A DNA stretch of 64,000 bases from an uncultured Bacteroidales bacterium (GTDB taxonomy: Bacteria > Bacteroidota > Bacteroidia > Bacteroidales > F082), in assembly GCA_900317055.1 (NCBI GenBank), contig ONFF01000002.1:150224-214223 (forward strand). The letters are read 5' to 3'. The notes beneath the pieces were generated by a model that was given only the letters and a program-made list of their open reading frames with translations, had not been told where the DNA came from and did not search any database. The first letter of the stretch is position 1. Every line of letters starts with the position of its first letter. A program made the position numbers and the translations under genes. This document shows, in pieces, positions 24,378 through 34,242 of the stretch.

Positions 24378-24995
24378 TCATTTTGTAGTATGATAACTTT
24401 GTTCAGTATTTATGTTTTTATGACCCACAACTGAAATCAATGTCTGCCACAGGATTTTCAAATCCATCCACATACTGATATGATCTGCATAATAGGCATC
24501 CCAGTGAAACTTTTCATCTTGGGTAATACTATTTCGATAATACGCTTGTGCGTAACCTGTAATACCCGGATTTACGGTAAAGCTTTTTTTATACTCATCT
24601 GAAAAACCCTCATATACTTCTTTTCCAACAAATAATTTAGGACGAGGTCCAACAAAACTCATCTGCCCAAACAAAACATTAAGAAGTTGTGGGAACTCAT
24701 CCAGGGATGTTTTTCGCAATAACCTCCCAATAGGTGTCACTCGAGGATCGTCGTCACTATTGAAGGTACTACCATCAGGATTTTTTAAGTCAGGTGAATT
24801 CACATACATTGATCGCAATTTGAACATTTTGTATGGTTTATAATCTTTCCCTGCTCTAGTTGCATTATAAAACACAGGCCCTTTATCTGTTAACCAAATA
24901 AATGGAGCTATGAGGATAATTTCCATGAGGACAAAAGGCAGCAAAACCAAGCTACCAATAATATCGAAGAAACGTTTAAAGAAATGGTTATACAT
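24378..24995 (-). CDS. initiating phosphoglycosyltransferase (WcaJ/PglC type)
   Basis: Transfers a sugar-1-phosphate to undecaprenyl phosphate and so starts the repeat unit at the inner membrane. About 205 residues from ATG 24993-24995 (MYNHFFKRFFDIIGS); an upstream alternative start is less likely. A hydrophobic re-entrant segment SLVLLPFVLMEIILIAPFI, then FKLRSMY, the acidic pair in LRKTSLDEFPQLLNVLFGQM, SFVGPRPK and NPGITGYAQ are all present. The short form (no extra N-terminal membrane region) resembles PglC. Confidence 0.9.
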   Translation of the reverse strand: MYNHFFKRFFDIIGSLVLLPFVLMEIILIAPFIWLTDKGPVFYNATRAGKDYKPYKMFKLRSMYVNSPDLKNPDGSTFNSDDDPRVTPIGRLLRKTSLDEFPQLLNVLFGQMSFVGPRPKLFVGKEVYEGFSDEYKKSFTVNPGITGYAQAYYRNSITQDEKFHWDAYYADHISMWMDLKILWQTLISVVGHKNINTEQSYHTTK

Positions 24996-25043
24996 TATAA
25001 TTATAAGATTAATAGAAAAGCTTACTACAAAACTAACTGGCAA

Positions 25044-26225
25044 TTATTTTACTTCAATTCTTATCCTTTCCACCATCTGTTCACAAATGCTCACCGCCTC
25101 GTCAACCGTTGGAGCTTGGGCAATAACCGACCCAATTCTATCATTACTACAATGAATGGGTGTTGACCTGTCACCCACTGATTTAGTCATAATGACATCT
25201 TTGCTTCCTGGTATTTGTTTGGCTTCATCAATGCCACTGATAGAACTAATAATCCCCTCTGGAGCTTTTAGATAACGAATAGCTGCACCAAAATTCAAAC
25301 ATGGTGAAATATTCGGCGTATTACCTAAAGCAATATCAATGGTCGCTCTGACCATATCAATACCTGTTGATAAAGGAACCAACGCCGTCGTTATGTTATC
25401 ACCACCCATTCGAGCTCCTAATTCTATCATAACAGGGCCTCGTTTTGTAACCATCATTTCAACATGAGCAGGTCCTTTATTAATGCCGACTGCATAGCAT
25501 GCTTGTGAAGCCAATTCGGTAATGGATTGCTGTACTTTTATCGAATGTCGTGAAGGTTGACTATGCCCCATTTCAACGAAATACGGTGCGCCTGTTGTCA
25601 GCTTATCGGTAATTTGTAAAATGTTAACTTTGTTATCAACTACCATTACCTCAACACTTACTTCATCACCTTGTAGGTATTCTTCAATGATGACTTTCCC
25701 TTGCCTAGCGGAAGCAAGGCTATATTCATAAGAAAGCAACAAATCTTCAAAACTCCGTGCCAATACCACTCCGTGACTGCCAGCATTATCCGTTGGCTTC
25801 ATAATACATGGGTATGACAATGTTTTCTCAAGACTTTTCAACTCTCCTAAAGAATCAACGACATAATACCAAGGACATGCAACATTATGTGCCTTGAAAG
25901 CCTTTATCATTTCATACTTGTCTGTTGCCTTAATAGCAGTATCGTATGGTATGCCACACAATCCAAGCTTTTCAGCAACTTTCGCGACTCCACGCATTGG
26001 CATATCTGTGGCCAATGTCATAATACCGTCAGGTTTGAACTTAAGAGCCGCTGCCAACACCGCATCCTCGTCCATGGTAGAAGCATTGAAAAACTCATCA
26101 GCATACGGAATACCTATGGCTTGTGGGTTGTAATCGGCAACACCGACATACAAACCCATTTCTTTTGCTTTCAAGATGGCTGGCAACTGCAACACAGAAG
26201 CACCAACTATCATCAACTTTTTCAT
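25044..26225 (-). CDS. ATP-grasp ligase, carbamoyl-phosphate-synthase-like
   Basis: 393 residues. N-terminal pre-ATP-grasp domain (MKKLMIVGASVLQLPAILKA), then the ATP-grasp fold: YPCIMKPTDNAGSHGVVLA (Lys and Gly-rich loop), VIIEEYLQGDEVSVEVMV, HVEMMVTKRGPVMIELGARM and GGDNIT (metal-binding Glu and Asn). It forms an amide or thioester from an acyl phosphate. It differs from the three other ATP-grasp proteins nearby and is likelier to modify a small molecule such as an amino sugar or amino acid. Confidence 0.85.
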   Translation of the reverse strand: MKKLMIVGASVLQLPAILKAKEMGLYVGVADYNPQAIGIPYADEFFNASTMDEDAVLAAALKFKPDGIMTLATDMPMRGVAKVAEKLGLCGIPYDTAIKATDKYEMIKAFKAHNVACPWYYVVDSLGELKSLEKTLSYPCIMKPTDNAGSHGVVLARSFEDLLLSYEYSLASARQGKVIIEEYLQGDEVSVEVMVVDNKVNILQITDKLTTGAPYFVEMGHSQPSRHSIKVQQSITELASQACYAVGINKGPAHVEMMVTKRGPVMIELGARMGGDNITTALVPLSTGIDMVRATIDIALGNTPNISPCLNFGAAIRYLKAPEGIISSISGIDEAKQIPGSKDVIMTKSVGDRSTPIHCSNDRIGSVIAQAPTVDEAVSICEQMVERIRIEVK

Positions 26226-26237
26226 GTTTTCGCAAAG

Positions 26238-27266
26238 TTAATCTCGCTTTTTAGGCGAAGTGAATACATCTTTTATTCTGAATATGGAATATGCTATCCT
26301 TGTTGGAAACAACAGTAGGATTAAGCTGTAAAAAAAATCTTTATTGATATGACGAAAGTCACATACCGTTTCAGACAGCAAACGGTGATAGACATCATCT
26401 CTTTTGATTTTTTTTAATAACCCACCTATTGCCTTGTTATGTTTCGAACGCGACGAATACTTAAGAATGCCAAAACTATTGACTAAAGCCAAAGTACCTA
26501 CTCGATATGAGTTCTTTTCTTTCAGTATGGGCATTAAATCATTGGCACATACATCTATCCTATGCAATGTGGTAATGATTTGCAAGTCTTTATCTGGTTT
26601 AAGTGTACTAACTGCGCTGTTTTGTCTTTGAACATAATTCATCGTACGCTTCTCCGAAAAAGATACTGTCTTTGAACAACAAAGAGCGTGCACAAAAAAC
26701 GCATACACTTCTCCGACTTTCAATTCTTTATCGAAAACTATTTTATGATGGAAAAGCACATCTCTTTTATATGCCTTAAATGATGTCGGTAGTTTTGCTA
26801 CTTGGCTAATATACTCGGATGTCGGATAACAGCCTGTTTTCAATGGTTGGCAATGATTCCATTCTCTAACCTTTTGAGGAGCATTTTCATATACGATGAA
26901 TGCGTTTGTAATAACTATATCAGCCTCACCATTATTACTTGCTTCATATACAATCTCGCTTGCATTGTCGGTCAAATAATCGTCGCCATCGAGAAAATAA
27001 ACATACTCTCCCGTTGCAGCACGCAAGCCGTTGTTGCGTGCTGCGGAAACGCCTTGGTTTTCTTGGTCTATGACGACAACTCTATCATCCCTTTCTGCAA
27101 ATTGCCGTAAAAGAGATAGGGTGTCGTCGGTAGACCCATCATTCACCATAACAAATTGCACTTCCTTGTCAAAAAGCCTTTGTTTTTCAAGGCTTTCAAT
27201 GCACTTTGGAAGATATGTCTGGACATTATAGCAAGGAACAACGTAAGAAATAAAAAAATTTGACAT
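26238..27266 (-). CDS. GT2 glycosyltransferase
   Basis: A cytosolic GT-A fold transferase, 342 residues from ATG 27264-27266. Motifs: SYVVPCYNVQTYLPKCIESL, VNDGSTDDT, NQGVSAARNNGLRAATGEY and the DxD-like LDGDDYLTD. It adds one sugar to the lipid-linked unit. It is the only classical glycosyltransferase gene that I could find in the window. It lies downstream of the Wzy-like gene by about 100 bp. Confidence 0.9.
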   Translation of the reverse strand: MSNFFISYVVPCYNVQTYLPKCIESLEKQRLFDKEVQFVMVNDGSTDDTLSLLRQFAERDDRVVVIDQENQGVSAARNNGLRAATGEYVYFLDGDDYLTDNASEIVYEASNNGEADIVITNAFIVYENAPQKVREWNHCQPLKTGCYPTSEYISQVAKLPTSFKAYKRDVLFHHKIVFDKELKVGEVYAFFVHALCCSKTVSFSEKRTMNYVQRQNSAVSTLKPDKDLQIITTLHRIDVCANDLMPILKEKNSYRVGTLALVNSFGILKYSSRSKHNKAIGGLLKKIKRDDVYHRLLSETVCDFRHINKDFFYSLILLLFPTRIAYSIFRIKDVFTSPKKRD

Positions 27267-27363
27267 AATCGCTGGATTTCTGTTTTTCAACCTTACCCAA
27301 TCGTATCGGAAAAGGAACAATAACAATGCTAGGATTCTAATCGGCTAACTAGTAATATTTAAT

Positions 27364-28515
27364 TCAATATCGTTGCCAAAAGAACAGATACTGAGAGAGC
27401 GTGCTTGGATTTGAAATGGTATTAAAAAACAAAAGTATATAAAGAAGCATTAACAATAATCCCAACACTTGATACTGAGCCTTCTTTGTGTCAAAGCAAT
27501 AATAAACAAACAAACTATAGATGATGATTTGGAAGAAATCGAAATAATACGTAACCCTGTTCAAGATGACGGATTTTCCAAAAACCAATGCACATAATAC
27601 ACCTATAAAATAGAGTGTGTAGAGCATATTAAAGTGACTGGAATTGTAATAGGCTTTTAAATTCTTACTCAGCAGTATGATTGGAATTGTCCTAAACATA
27701 TTAATCCAAATACCCAAACCTGTATTTCTTCCAAATTGTGACCTATCAAACCTATCGCTTGTAAGATCTTCATAATCGTAATAATCATCATATTCCAACA
27801 AACCAGAAAGCCATTCAAATGGTGCCTCGATCCACTCTAATACATATTCACCATTGAAATAAAAGAAAACTGCTATAAAATAAATAACCAACTGAAGACC
27901 GATACTCTTAAACCAATCATCGCTCAATCGTAGCAAAGGATAAAAAACAAACAGAATTAGAGCAAGACGATGGAAAAGAACTGCAATAATAGTACATAAG
28001 ACAAATGCTATTGGTCTCTTGTTATCAATATAAGAAATGGATACTAGGAAAAAAAGAGCGGAAATACCTTGTCTGATAGCATTCATCATGTTCAAGTAAT
28101 GTGAACCGAATATTAGGAAGAATGCAATATAGGGAAAAACAAACTTGTAATTGCGAAAAGCATAATACAACAAAAAAACATCCAAAAATGCCCAGATACC
28201 AAAATAAACTGAAAAATGAACGTCCGCTCCTTTCAATAATATTATTATACTTCGGAAAAGGTATTCGTACCTTTCATAAGTTCCATATGTATATGCTTCC
28301 AAATATCTAAAGTAATCACGACCAACACCCCACCTACATCCAAAAATAAATGTAAATGACAAAACCAAAACAACCATCTCTGGTGAAAAGAAACGATTCT
28401 CTTCAGGATACTCACCACTTTCTCCAATATATTTATCACTTTTGTCGGCCTTTAGTCGCCCACACAAAGCCATAACAAAATATAGGAAAAAGTATACTAA
28501 TACTGATTCTAACAT
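27364..28515 (-). CDS. wzy: EpsG/Wzy-like polysaccharide polymerase
   Basis: 383 residues with about ten to twelve hydrophobic segments (for example LVLSFTFIFGCRWG, AFFLIFGSHYLNMMN, VLCTIIAVLFHRLALILFVF, VLGLLLMLLYILLF). The R-W-G-V-G-R-D-Y sequence after the second segment and the AIRQGISALFFLVS segment are typical of EpsG-type polymerases. It would join lipid-linked repeat units on the periplasmic side. The gene is AT-rich compared with the locus edges. Confidence 0.85.
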   Translation of the reverse strand: MLESVLVYFFLYFVMALCGRLKADKSDKYIGESGEYPEENRFFSPEMVVLVLSFTFIFGCRWGVGRDYFRYLEAYTYGTYERYEYLFRSIIILLKGADVHFSVYFGIWAFLDVFLLYYAFRNYKFVFPYIAFFLIFGSHYLNMMNAIRQGISALFFLVSISYIDNKRPIAFVLCTIIAVLFHRLALILFVFYPLLRLSDDWFKSIGLQLVIYFIAVFFYFNGEYVLEWIEAPFEWLSGLLEYDDYYDYEDLTSDRFDRSQFGRNTGLGIWINMFRTIPIILLSKNLKAYYNSSHFNMLYTLYFIGVLCALVFGKSVILNRVTYYFDFFQIIIYSLFVYYCFDTKKAQYQVLGLLLMLLYILLFFNTISNPSTLSQYLFFWQRY

Positions 28516-28554
28516 AAAAAGAATTATCAGAAACTATAATACAATGAAAACAAA

Positions 28555-29364
28555 TCAAACAGAAAAAAATCCAGACAAATGAGGCTTTCTTTCTTTTTCG
28601 GGAGGCAATTTGGAATAATCGCCAAACATTTTCGTCAAATAGGAATGAGGGGTATGCATAATGCTCAACTCTTTCCCTTCAAACATTGTTTTAGTCGTTG
28701 GGAACAGATCTACATTTTCAAAAAAATACATTTTCTGTTGTGACATTCTCCAACAAAAACATGTCCAAGTATTTGTGTTTTTTGAATTGTATTTAGAGCA
28801 GAACCTATCATAGAATTTATGAAGCCTGTTAACAGCTTTATCCGGCAATTTCTTCAATAACCTGGCGACAATTTGCTGTGAACGCTTAGTTCCAGGAAAG
28901 TCCCTCCTACTATACACCGAAAAATAGTACCAGTATCTTGACTGCTTGACTCGCCTAACCGCTTTTCGGGAATTGTCAGGAAGTCTATCAAATGGAAAAA
29001 CATCCATGTATATGCCTTGATACTTCATTTTCCTTACATCAACAGCCGCTTCAGGAAAAAACGTATCACCAAGCCGAATTTTTGCAAAAGGCATCATGTA
29101 TGCTGGATCATTTTTGTAAGTCTGCACAAAAAGATTATCCGGCAGACCTTTTTCGCCTAATTCCAACAATCGGTTGTAATCCTCTCGAGGCATCCCCACA
29201 TCCACATCGTCATCCCAAGGAATGAAACCATGATGGCGGACCGCCCCCAACGCTGTGCCACTATCCAAAAAATAGGTCAAACCATTTTCTTCGCAAATCT
29301 TATCGAACTTGACCAACATGTCAAGCTGGATGGAATGTAACAATTCTATTGAGTCTGATTCCAT
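28555..29364 (-). CDS. LicD-family phosphotransferase
   Basis: 269 residues with the LicD signature FLDSGTALGAVRHHGFIPWD and DDVDVGMPREDY (35-70 region). LicD proteins transfer phospho-alcohols such as phosphocholine, phosphoribitol or phosphoglycerol from a CDP donor onto sugars. The TagD-like cytidylyltransferase at 48725-49141 could provide CDP-glycerol. It lies between the first ATP-grasp gene and the polymerase. Confidence 0.87.
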   Translation of the reverse strand: MESDSIELLHSIQLDMLVKFDKICEENGLTYFLDSGTALGAVRHHGFIPWDDDVDVGMPREDYNRLLELGEKGLPDNLFVQTYKNDPAYMMPFAKIRLGDTFFPEAAVDVRKMKYQGIYMDVFPFDRLPDNSRKAVRRVKQSRYWYYFSVYSRRDFPGTKRSQQIVARLLKKLPDKAVNRLHKFYDRFCSKYNSKNTNTWTCFCWRMSQQKMYFFENVDLFPTTKTMFEGKELSIMHTPHSYLTKMFGDYSKLPPEKERKPHLSGFFSV

Positions 29365-29379
29365 AACGATTTTATTTGT

Positions 29380-30588
29380 TTATAGTTTTCCAAGACATCT
29401 TTTCGCAAAGCGTTTCATGCCCATAGCACGAACCATTTTTTTATACATCCGGCCAGGTAATGCATCCTCGTCATCTGTAACGAAACTGATGTCACTTTCA
29501 CGCAACAGGGAATTATACTCACCTTTTGAAATGTATCCAAAATACCAATCTTCCAAACACATGCGTTCATTAACAAATGTTGCGCTTTTGGTTATTAATG
29601 TCTTCTCGTTTATCGGGGCTTCTTCTGTCATCATCCGCACAAACATCGCTGGAAGGTTCACCCCCATGGCTGTATAGGCATAACCAGAACCCCCATAGCG
29701 GAAATTCATCTCACAGAAATAATAACGACCCTCGCTTTTATAGAAATCAATATCAAAGATGCCAACAAAACCAGTTTGAAGCACAAACTGTTTGAAACGC
29801 TCCACCAAATCTTCAAAACCTGTTATGGGAATGATCTTGCCTTGCTTGGCAACACCGAAATGTCCGCCACAAGCTAAAGATGAGGTGTGTATTATTCCCG
29901 GAATAACTACATTCTTTCCGTCTGAAAGGCCAAGTAAAGCGTGTTCGGCTTCGATTTTTTTGTATTCTTCCACCAAGATTGAAATGGTGGAAGATCTTTT
30001 AATCAACAAATCAATTGCTTTACGCAAGTCTTTTTCAGAATCACATTTTCCCAATCCTGTTTTTGCTCCCACCAAGGTAGCCAACGGTTTCGGAAAACAT
30101 GGATACCTCAAATCCAAAGGAATAGTATAGATGCCATCTTTAACTTGAATCAGCCAACCCTTAGCGACATCCAACCCTACCCTATCAGCGGTCTCCTTTT
30201 GGCGTATCTTATCCATCCACTCCACAATTGCCCCTTGCTCATGATTAATGTGAGGAAACAGAAAATGATCTTTCAAACGGTCTTGGTTCAAATCAATTGT
30301 GGCTGCAGAAAAATCACTGTCAGGAATAACGACAACCTTTTGTTGCTTATCAATACATTTGTCCAACAATAATTGTATCAATTTCTCTTCATCGGTGACA
30401 CAATAAAACACCTGACTGACGAATTTGCTATAGCAGTCTATAGGTTTCGACACATTGGCTTCCTTACCATCCTTTTTCAAAAATGTCATCACGATGACGA
30501 TCACCTCATAGCCCGCCCTACCCAAAGCACGAATAACACCCAATCGGGATGTGTACCCGTGACCGATGACAACGACTTTTTGTTTCAT
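29380..30588 (-). CDS. ATP-grasp ligase, polymer-locus family (copy 1)
   Basis: 402 residues. N-terminal nucleotide-binding-like domain (VVVIGHGYTSRLGVIRALGR), then ATP-grasp elements: YPCFPKPLATLVGAKTGLGK, ILVEEYKKIEAEHALLGL, FVGIFDIDFYKSEGRYYFCE and MNFRYGGSGYAYTAMGVNLP (metal ligands Glu and Asn). It shares the whole layout, including a fixed PIDCYSKFVSQ segment and the C-terminal CLEDWYFGYIS, with 30616-31818 and 33011-34222. Such enzymes join a carboxylate to an amine; the substrate is not known. Confidence 0.83.
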   Translation of the reverse strand: MKQKVVVIGHGYTSRLGVIRALGRAGYEVIVIVMTFLKKDGKEANVSKPIDCYSKFVSQVFYCVTDEEKLIQLLLDKCIDKQQKVVVIPDSDFSAATIDLNQDRLKDHFLFPHINHEQGAIVEWMDKIRQKETADRVGLDVAKGWLIQVKDGIYTIPLDLRYPCFPKPLATLVGAKTGLGKCDSEKDLRKAIDLLIKRSSTISILVEEYKKIEAEHALLGLSDGKNVVIPGIIHTSSLACGGHFGVAKQGKIIPITGFEDLVERFKQFVLQTGFVGIFDIDFYKSEGRYYFCEMNFRYGGSGYAYTAMGVNLPAMFVRMMTEEAPINEKTLITKSATFVNERMCLEDWYFGYISKGEYNSLLRESDISFVTDDEDALPGRMYKKMVRAMGMKRFAKRCLGKL

Positions 30589-30615
30589 AATTGAACCTTC
30601 TAAAAAATTAGGCCT

Positions 30616-31818
30616 TTACTTCCCAATTATTCTTTTTAATGTATTAAATGGCAATCTTCTCATAATCACCCTATTATATACTTTCTCAGGCAAAGTGTCT
30701 TTCGCGTCAGGAATAAAACGGATGTCTGCTGTTTTTATATATTTCCGATATTCCTTGTAGGAGATATATCCATAATCCCAATCATCCAAACACATCCTCT
30801 CATTCACATAAACGGCTTCTCCGGCAAAAGTCTTGTTCATGGCTTCAATGGACTCACCATAAAAGTGTTTCACCATCATGGCTGGAAGATTTACTCCCAT
30901 CTTTGTAATGGCATACCCTGAACCTCCATACCGCAAATTCAACTCGCAGAAATAGTACTTGCCCTCGCTCTTATAGAAATCCACATCAAAAACGCCTACG
31001 AATCCAATAGCCAAAACCAATTGTTTGAATTTTTCCAATAAGTCTTCAATTCCAGTAACAGGGATAACCTTACCTTGCAAGGCGATTCCCATGTTTTTCC
31101 TTGAAACTTTTATAAACTCCAGTATTCCAGGGATAACCACCTCTTTTCCATCCGAAAAGCCTAATAAGGCATATTCTGTATCAATTTCTTTATAATCCTC
31201 AATCAATACTTTGGTGTCCCGAGTCCTGAAATTGATGATAAAATCCAAAGCTTCCGACAGATCCTTCGCATTGTCACAGCGTCTCATGCCACCCTTGCCT
31301 CCATTCATGGTAGCCAAAGGCTTGGGAAAGACAGGGTATTGCAAATCGGACGGGATGGTGTATTGTCCATCCTTAATCTCAACAATAGTGGCGTTGGTTA
31401 CATTCAAGCCAATCTCTTTTGCCAACTGTTTCTGATGTGTTTTCTCCATCCAATACTCCATCGAAGACGGCTCTTTGGCGATATGAGGAAACAGGAAATG
31501 CTCTTTTAAAATATCCTTGTTATTGTCGATATTGGCCACCACATCGTCACCATCGGGTATCAGCACAACCTTCTGATTTGGGTCAACACATTTTTCGAGC
31601 AACAGCGGAACCAGCGAATCGCGCTCACGACGAACGCAATAGTAAAAACGGCTGACGTATTTGCTGTAGCAGTCAATCGGTTTAACAGGTGTCGATTTCT
31701 TGTCTTTCGATTGCGCCATCACCACGACTGTGACTTCACATCCGATTTGTGCCACGGCACGAATGAGACTCAACCGCGATGAATAGCTATGCCCTATGAT
31801 GACTACTTTTGGTTTCAT
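30616..31818 (-). CDS. ATP-grasp ligase, polymer-locus family (copy 2)
   Basis: 400 residues, collinear with its two paralogues: VVIIGHSYSSRLSLIRAVAQ, PIDCYSKYVSRFYYC, YPVFPKPLATMNGGKGGMRR, VGVFDVDFYKSEGKYYFCEL and NLRYGGSGYAITKMGVNLP. The loop after PKPLA (NGGKGGMRR) differs from the GAKxGL loop of the other two, so specificity may differ. It is followed 27 bp later by copy 1 and preceded by a CapA-like gene 9 bp upstream. Confidence 0.83.
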   Translation of the reverse strand: MKPKVVIIGHSYSSRLSLIRAVAQIGCEVTVVVMAQSKDKKSTPVKPIDCYSKYVSRFYYCVRRERDSLVPLLLEKCVDPNQKVVLIPDGDDVVANIDNNKDILKEHFLFPHIAKEPSSMEYWMEKTHQKQLAKEIGLNVTNATIVEIKDGQYTIPSDLQYPVFPKPLATMNGGKGGMRRCDNAKDLSEALDFIINFRTRDTKVLIEDYKEIDTEYALLGFSDGKEVVIPGILEFIKVSRKNMGIALQGKVIPVTGIEDLLEKFKQLVLAIGFVGVFDVDFYKSEGKYYFCELNLRYGGSGYAITKMGVNLPAMMVKHFYGESIEAMNKTFAGEAVYVNERMCLDDWDYGYISYKEYRKYIKTADIRFIPDAKDTLPEKVYNRVIMRRLPFNTLKRIIGK

Positions 31819-31827
31819 TAATAAAAA

Positions 31828-32955
31828 CTATATATGCAACAAATGCTCTATTCCCACAATGGCTGTTTCTCGGTTCTGCTCGGAACGCAGCGTATGGAGC
31901 GCAAACATCAAATCTCTTTCGTTGTATTTATACAACCACTTTTTGTAAGCAGCAGGGAAAAATCTTTTGAATTTCAACCTCAATTTTGACGGGCTTTTGA
32001 AAGCAGTAAGATATAAACGCAACTCTTTGTCGCAGAACTTCTGCAATTCTTGATACACATAATCCTCGTCTCCAACCTTATTCGAACATGCATTGAATTC
32101 CGACAAATCCTGTTGTTCGTCATAGCGCACAAAGAGGTTGTCAACAGACTTAACCTTGTGTTTCTTGATCTGAACTTGCCCGTTCTCAATGACTAATTCC
32201 ACAATCAACCCTGTATCAGTTAGTCCTGGCGCAAAGTTCTTGAGCAAGAAATCACCTTGACCATAAAGTAGAAACGATCCATTGTAATATTCCTCACATC
32301 CAATGCAATGCGTATGCTGAGCAAGAATCATATCCGCACCGCAATCAGCCATGCGATGAAAGCGTTTTCTCGTCTCAGGCGATGGATAGTGGAATTTTTC
32401 AATTCCACCATGATATAATACCACTAAATAATCGCATTGTTTCTTCAACTGTTCCAATTCTCGGCAAACCACAAATTCGTCATACAACCAAGCTCCAGCC
32501 GTATCGTTTGTAGGCTTATTATACATCGTTTCACTGACATTGTAGAAACCGATGTTTATTCCACCAACTTCCTTAACAAACGAACGGACTATTTCATCTT
32601 CATTTTTGCCAGCCCCAATATGCTTGATTCCGGCATTATCCAAAGTGTGCATCGTATCTATCATGCCTTGGTGTCCGCCATCTGTGGCATGGTTGTTTGC
32701 CAAAAGACACAAGTCTATTCCCAATTTCTTGTAAGCTTCAACGGCCGAGGTTGCTGCCACTTTAACTGGGCCAGTTTTTCTGCATTTGTCAGGATGGTCG
32801 GTCAATGCGCCTTCGAGATTGCAAATGGTGAAATCAGCACTAGAAAACAATTGTGTTATTTCTTTGCCGAACAATGAGTCCGTGTCACCCTTTGAAAAGA
32901 ATGAAACATTTTGTTCGGTAGGGAACAGATCGCCGACAATAAGAATAGTATTCAT
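31828..32955 (-). CDS. CapA-like metallophosphatase-fold protein (copy 1)
   Basis: About 375 residues from ATG 32953-32955. The CapA (PgsA) fold is shown by VGDLFPTEQNVSFF, FTICNLEGALTD, CLLANNHATDGGHQGMIDT, VLYHGGIEKFHYPSPETRK and AQHTHCIGCEEYYNGSFLLY. CapA proteins take part in poly-gamma-glutamate synthesis; related ones occur with ATP-grasp ligases. No signal peptide is evident from this start, so it may be cytoplasmic, unlike classical CapA. It sits between two ATP-grasp genes. Confidence 0.85.
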   Translation of the reverse strand: MNTILIVGDLFPTEQNVSFFSKGDTDSLFGKEITQLFSSADFTICNLEGALTDHPDKCRKTGPVKVAATSAVEAYKKLGIDLCLLANNHATDGGHQGMIDTMHTLDNAGIKHIGAGKNEDEIVRSFVKEVGGINIGFYNVSETMYNKPTNDTAGAWLYDEFVVCRELEQLKKQCDYLVVLYHGGIEKFHYPSPETRKRFHRMADCGADMILAQHTHCIGCEEYYNGSFLLYGQGDFLLKNFAPGLTDTGLIVELVIENGQVQIKKHKVKSVDNLFVRYDEQQDLSEFNACSNKVGDEDYVYQELQKFCDKELRLYLTAFKSPSKLRLKFKRFFPAAYKKWLYKYNERDLMFALHTLRSEQNRETAIVGIEHLLHI

Positions 32956-33010
32956 TTTACTTGTTCTATGGATACAACTGAATATTAATAATGGAAGAAA
33001 AAAAACTCCT

Positions 33011-34222
33011 TTACTTGCCAAACAATTGTTTGACGGTTCTCTTAAAGAACTTTTTTCTAAAATCCCTCATAAAAACTTTTTGAGGCTGAGTATCGTTTTC
33101 GTCATCAATAAAATTAATCTGAGAAGTCTTTTTTAGATGTAAAAAGGCCTTGGTACTCATATATCCATTATACCAATCGTCAAAAGCCATCCTTTCGTTG
33201 AAAAATGTTGCACTTTGAACAATCTTCTTATTCAGGTCATCAATGTTTTCACCTAAAAATGATTTAATCATCATTACCGGCAGGTTGACTCCTGTTTTGG
33301 TATAAGCATATCCCGAGCCTCCAAAGCGCATATTAATCTCAGCAAAATAGATCAAGCCTTCGCTTTCATAAAAATCAATGTCAAAAACGCCAGCAAAACC
33401 AATCTTTTTAATAAGCTTCGAAAATTTATCTATGAGGTCATTGTCGTCAGCGGGATAAACCTTGCCTTGCACAGCTACGCCGAAATGCGTGCCGTGAGCC
33501 AATTGTAAGATTTCGATGATTCCAGGAATTACAACCTCTTGTCCGTCAGAAAAACCCAGCAAAGCAAATTCCCTGTCAATCTTCTTAAAATCCTCAACTA
33601 AAAGTTTTATGCTTCTATACCTTTCATTCAAAGTGGGCAATTGAGTCAGATGTTTTTCCAACTCCATTCTATTATTGCATTTTTTCAAGCCCAACTTTGC
33701 TCCTACCAAAGAAACTAACGGCTTTGCAAAGCATGGATACGAAATGGTGTCAGGGATGATGTATTTCCCATCCTTAATTTCGATGACCAAAGAATTCGGC
33801 ACATGTAGTCCAACTTCTTGGGCCAATTGTTTTTGACGCTCTTTATTCATCCATTCCACAACAGCACCTTGTTTCCAATTGATATTTGGACAATAAAAAT
33901 GATCTTTCAAGACATCCAATGACTGGTCGATGGCTGCCGCAGAAAAATCGTTATCAGGAAAAATGAAAGTCTTTTGGTTAGGATCAACACATTGAGTAAG
34001 AAGCAAATCAATAAGCATTTCCTTATTGTATGTCTCACAATACAATGTACGATTCACATATTTGCTATATGCGTCTATCGGCTTGTCCTCTATCAAACCG
34101 CCATTGGTCTTGTTGCGATGTGTTAACACAATAAGAGTAATGTCACATCCTATTTGTGCGACGGAGCGGACAATACTTAACCTTCCTGTGAATCCTTGAC
34201 CAATAACAATAACCTTCTTCAT
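33011..34222 (-). CDS. ATP-grasp ligase, polymer-locus family (copy 3)
   Basis: 403 residues: VIVIGQGFTGRLSIVRSVAQ, PIDAYSKYVNRTLYC, YPCFAKPLVSLVGAKLGLKK, AGVFDIDFYESEGLIYFAEI and NMRFGGSGYAYTKTGVNLP. Metal-binding Glu/Asn and the GSGYAYT loop are kept. It lies 20 bp downstream of a GNAT gene and upstream of CapA copy 1, so the order CapA, GNAT, ATP-grasp, CapA, ATP-grasp, ATP-grasp looks like a partly duplicated module. Confidence 0.83.
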   Translation of the reverse strand: MKKVIVIGQGFTGRLSIVRSVAQIGCDITLIVLTHRNKTNGGLIEDKPIDAYSKYVNRTLYCETYNKEMLIDLLLTQCVDPNQKTFIFPDNDFSAAAIDQSLDVLKDHFYCPNINWKQGAVVEWMNKERQKQLAQEVGLHVPNSLVIEIKDGKYIIPDTISYPCFAKPLVSLVGAKLGLKKCNNRMELEKHLTQLPTLNERYRSIKLLVEDFKKIDREFALLGFSDGQEVVIPGIIEILQLAHGTHFGVAVQGKVYPADDNDLIDKFSKLIKKIGFAGVFDIDFYESEGLIYFAEINMRFGGSGYAYTKTGVNLPVMMIKSFLGENIDDLNKKIVQSATFFNERMAFDDWYNGYMSTKAFLHLKKTSQINFIDDENDTQPQKVFMRDFRKKFFKRTVKQLFGK

Positions 34223-34242
34223 AATATGTATTAAAAAAACAA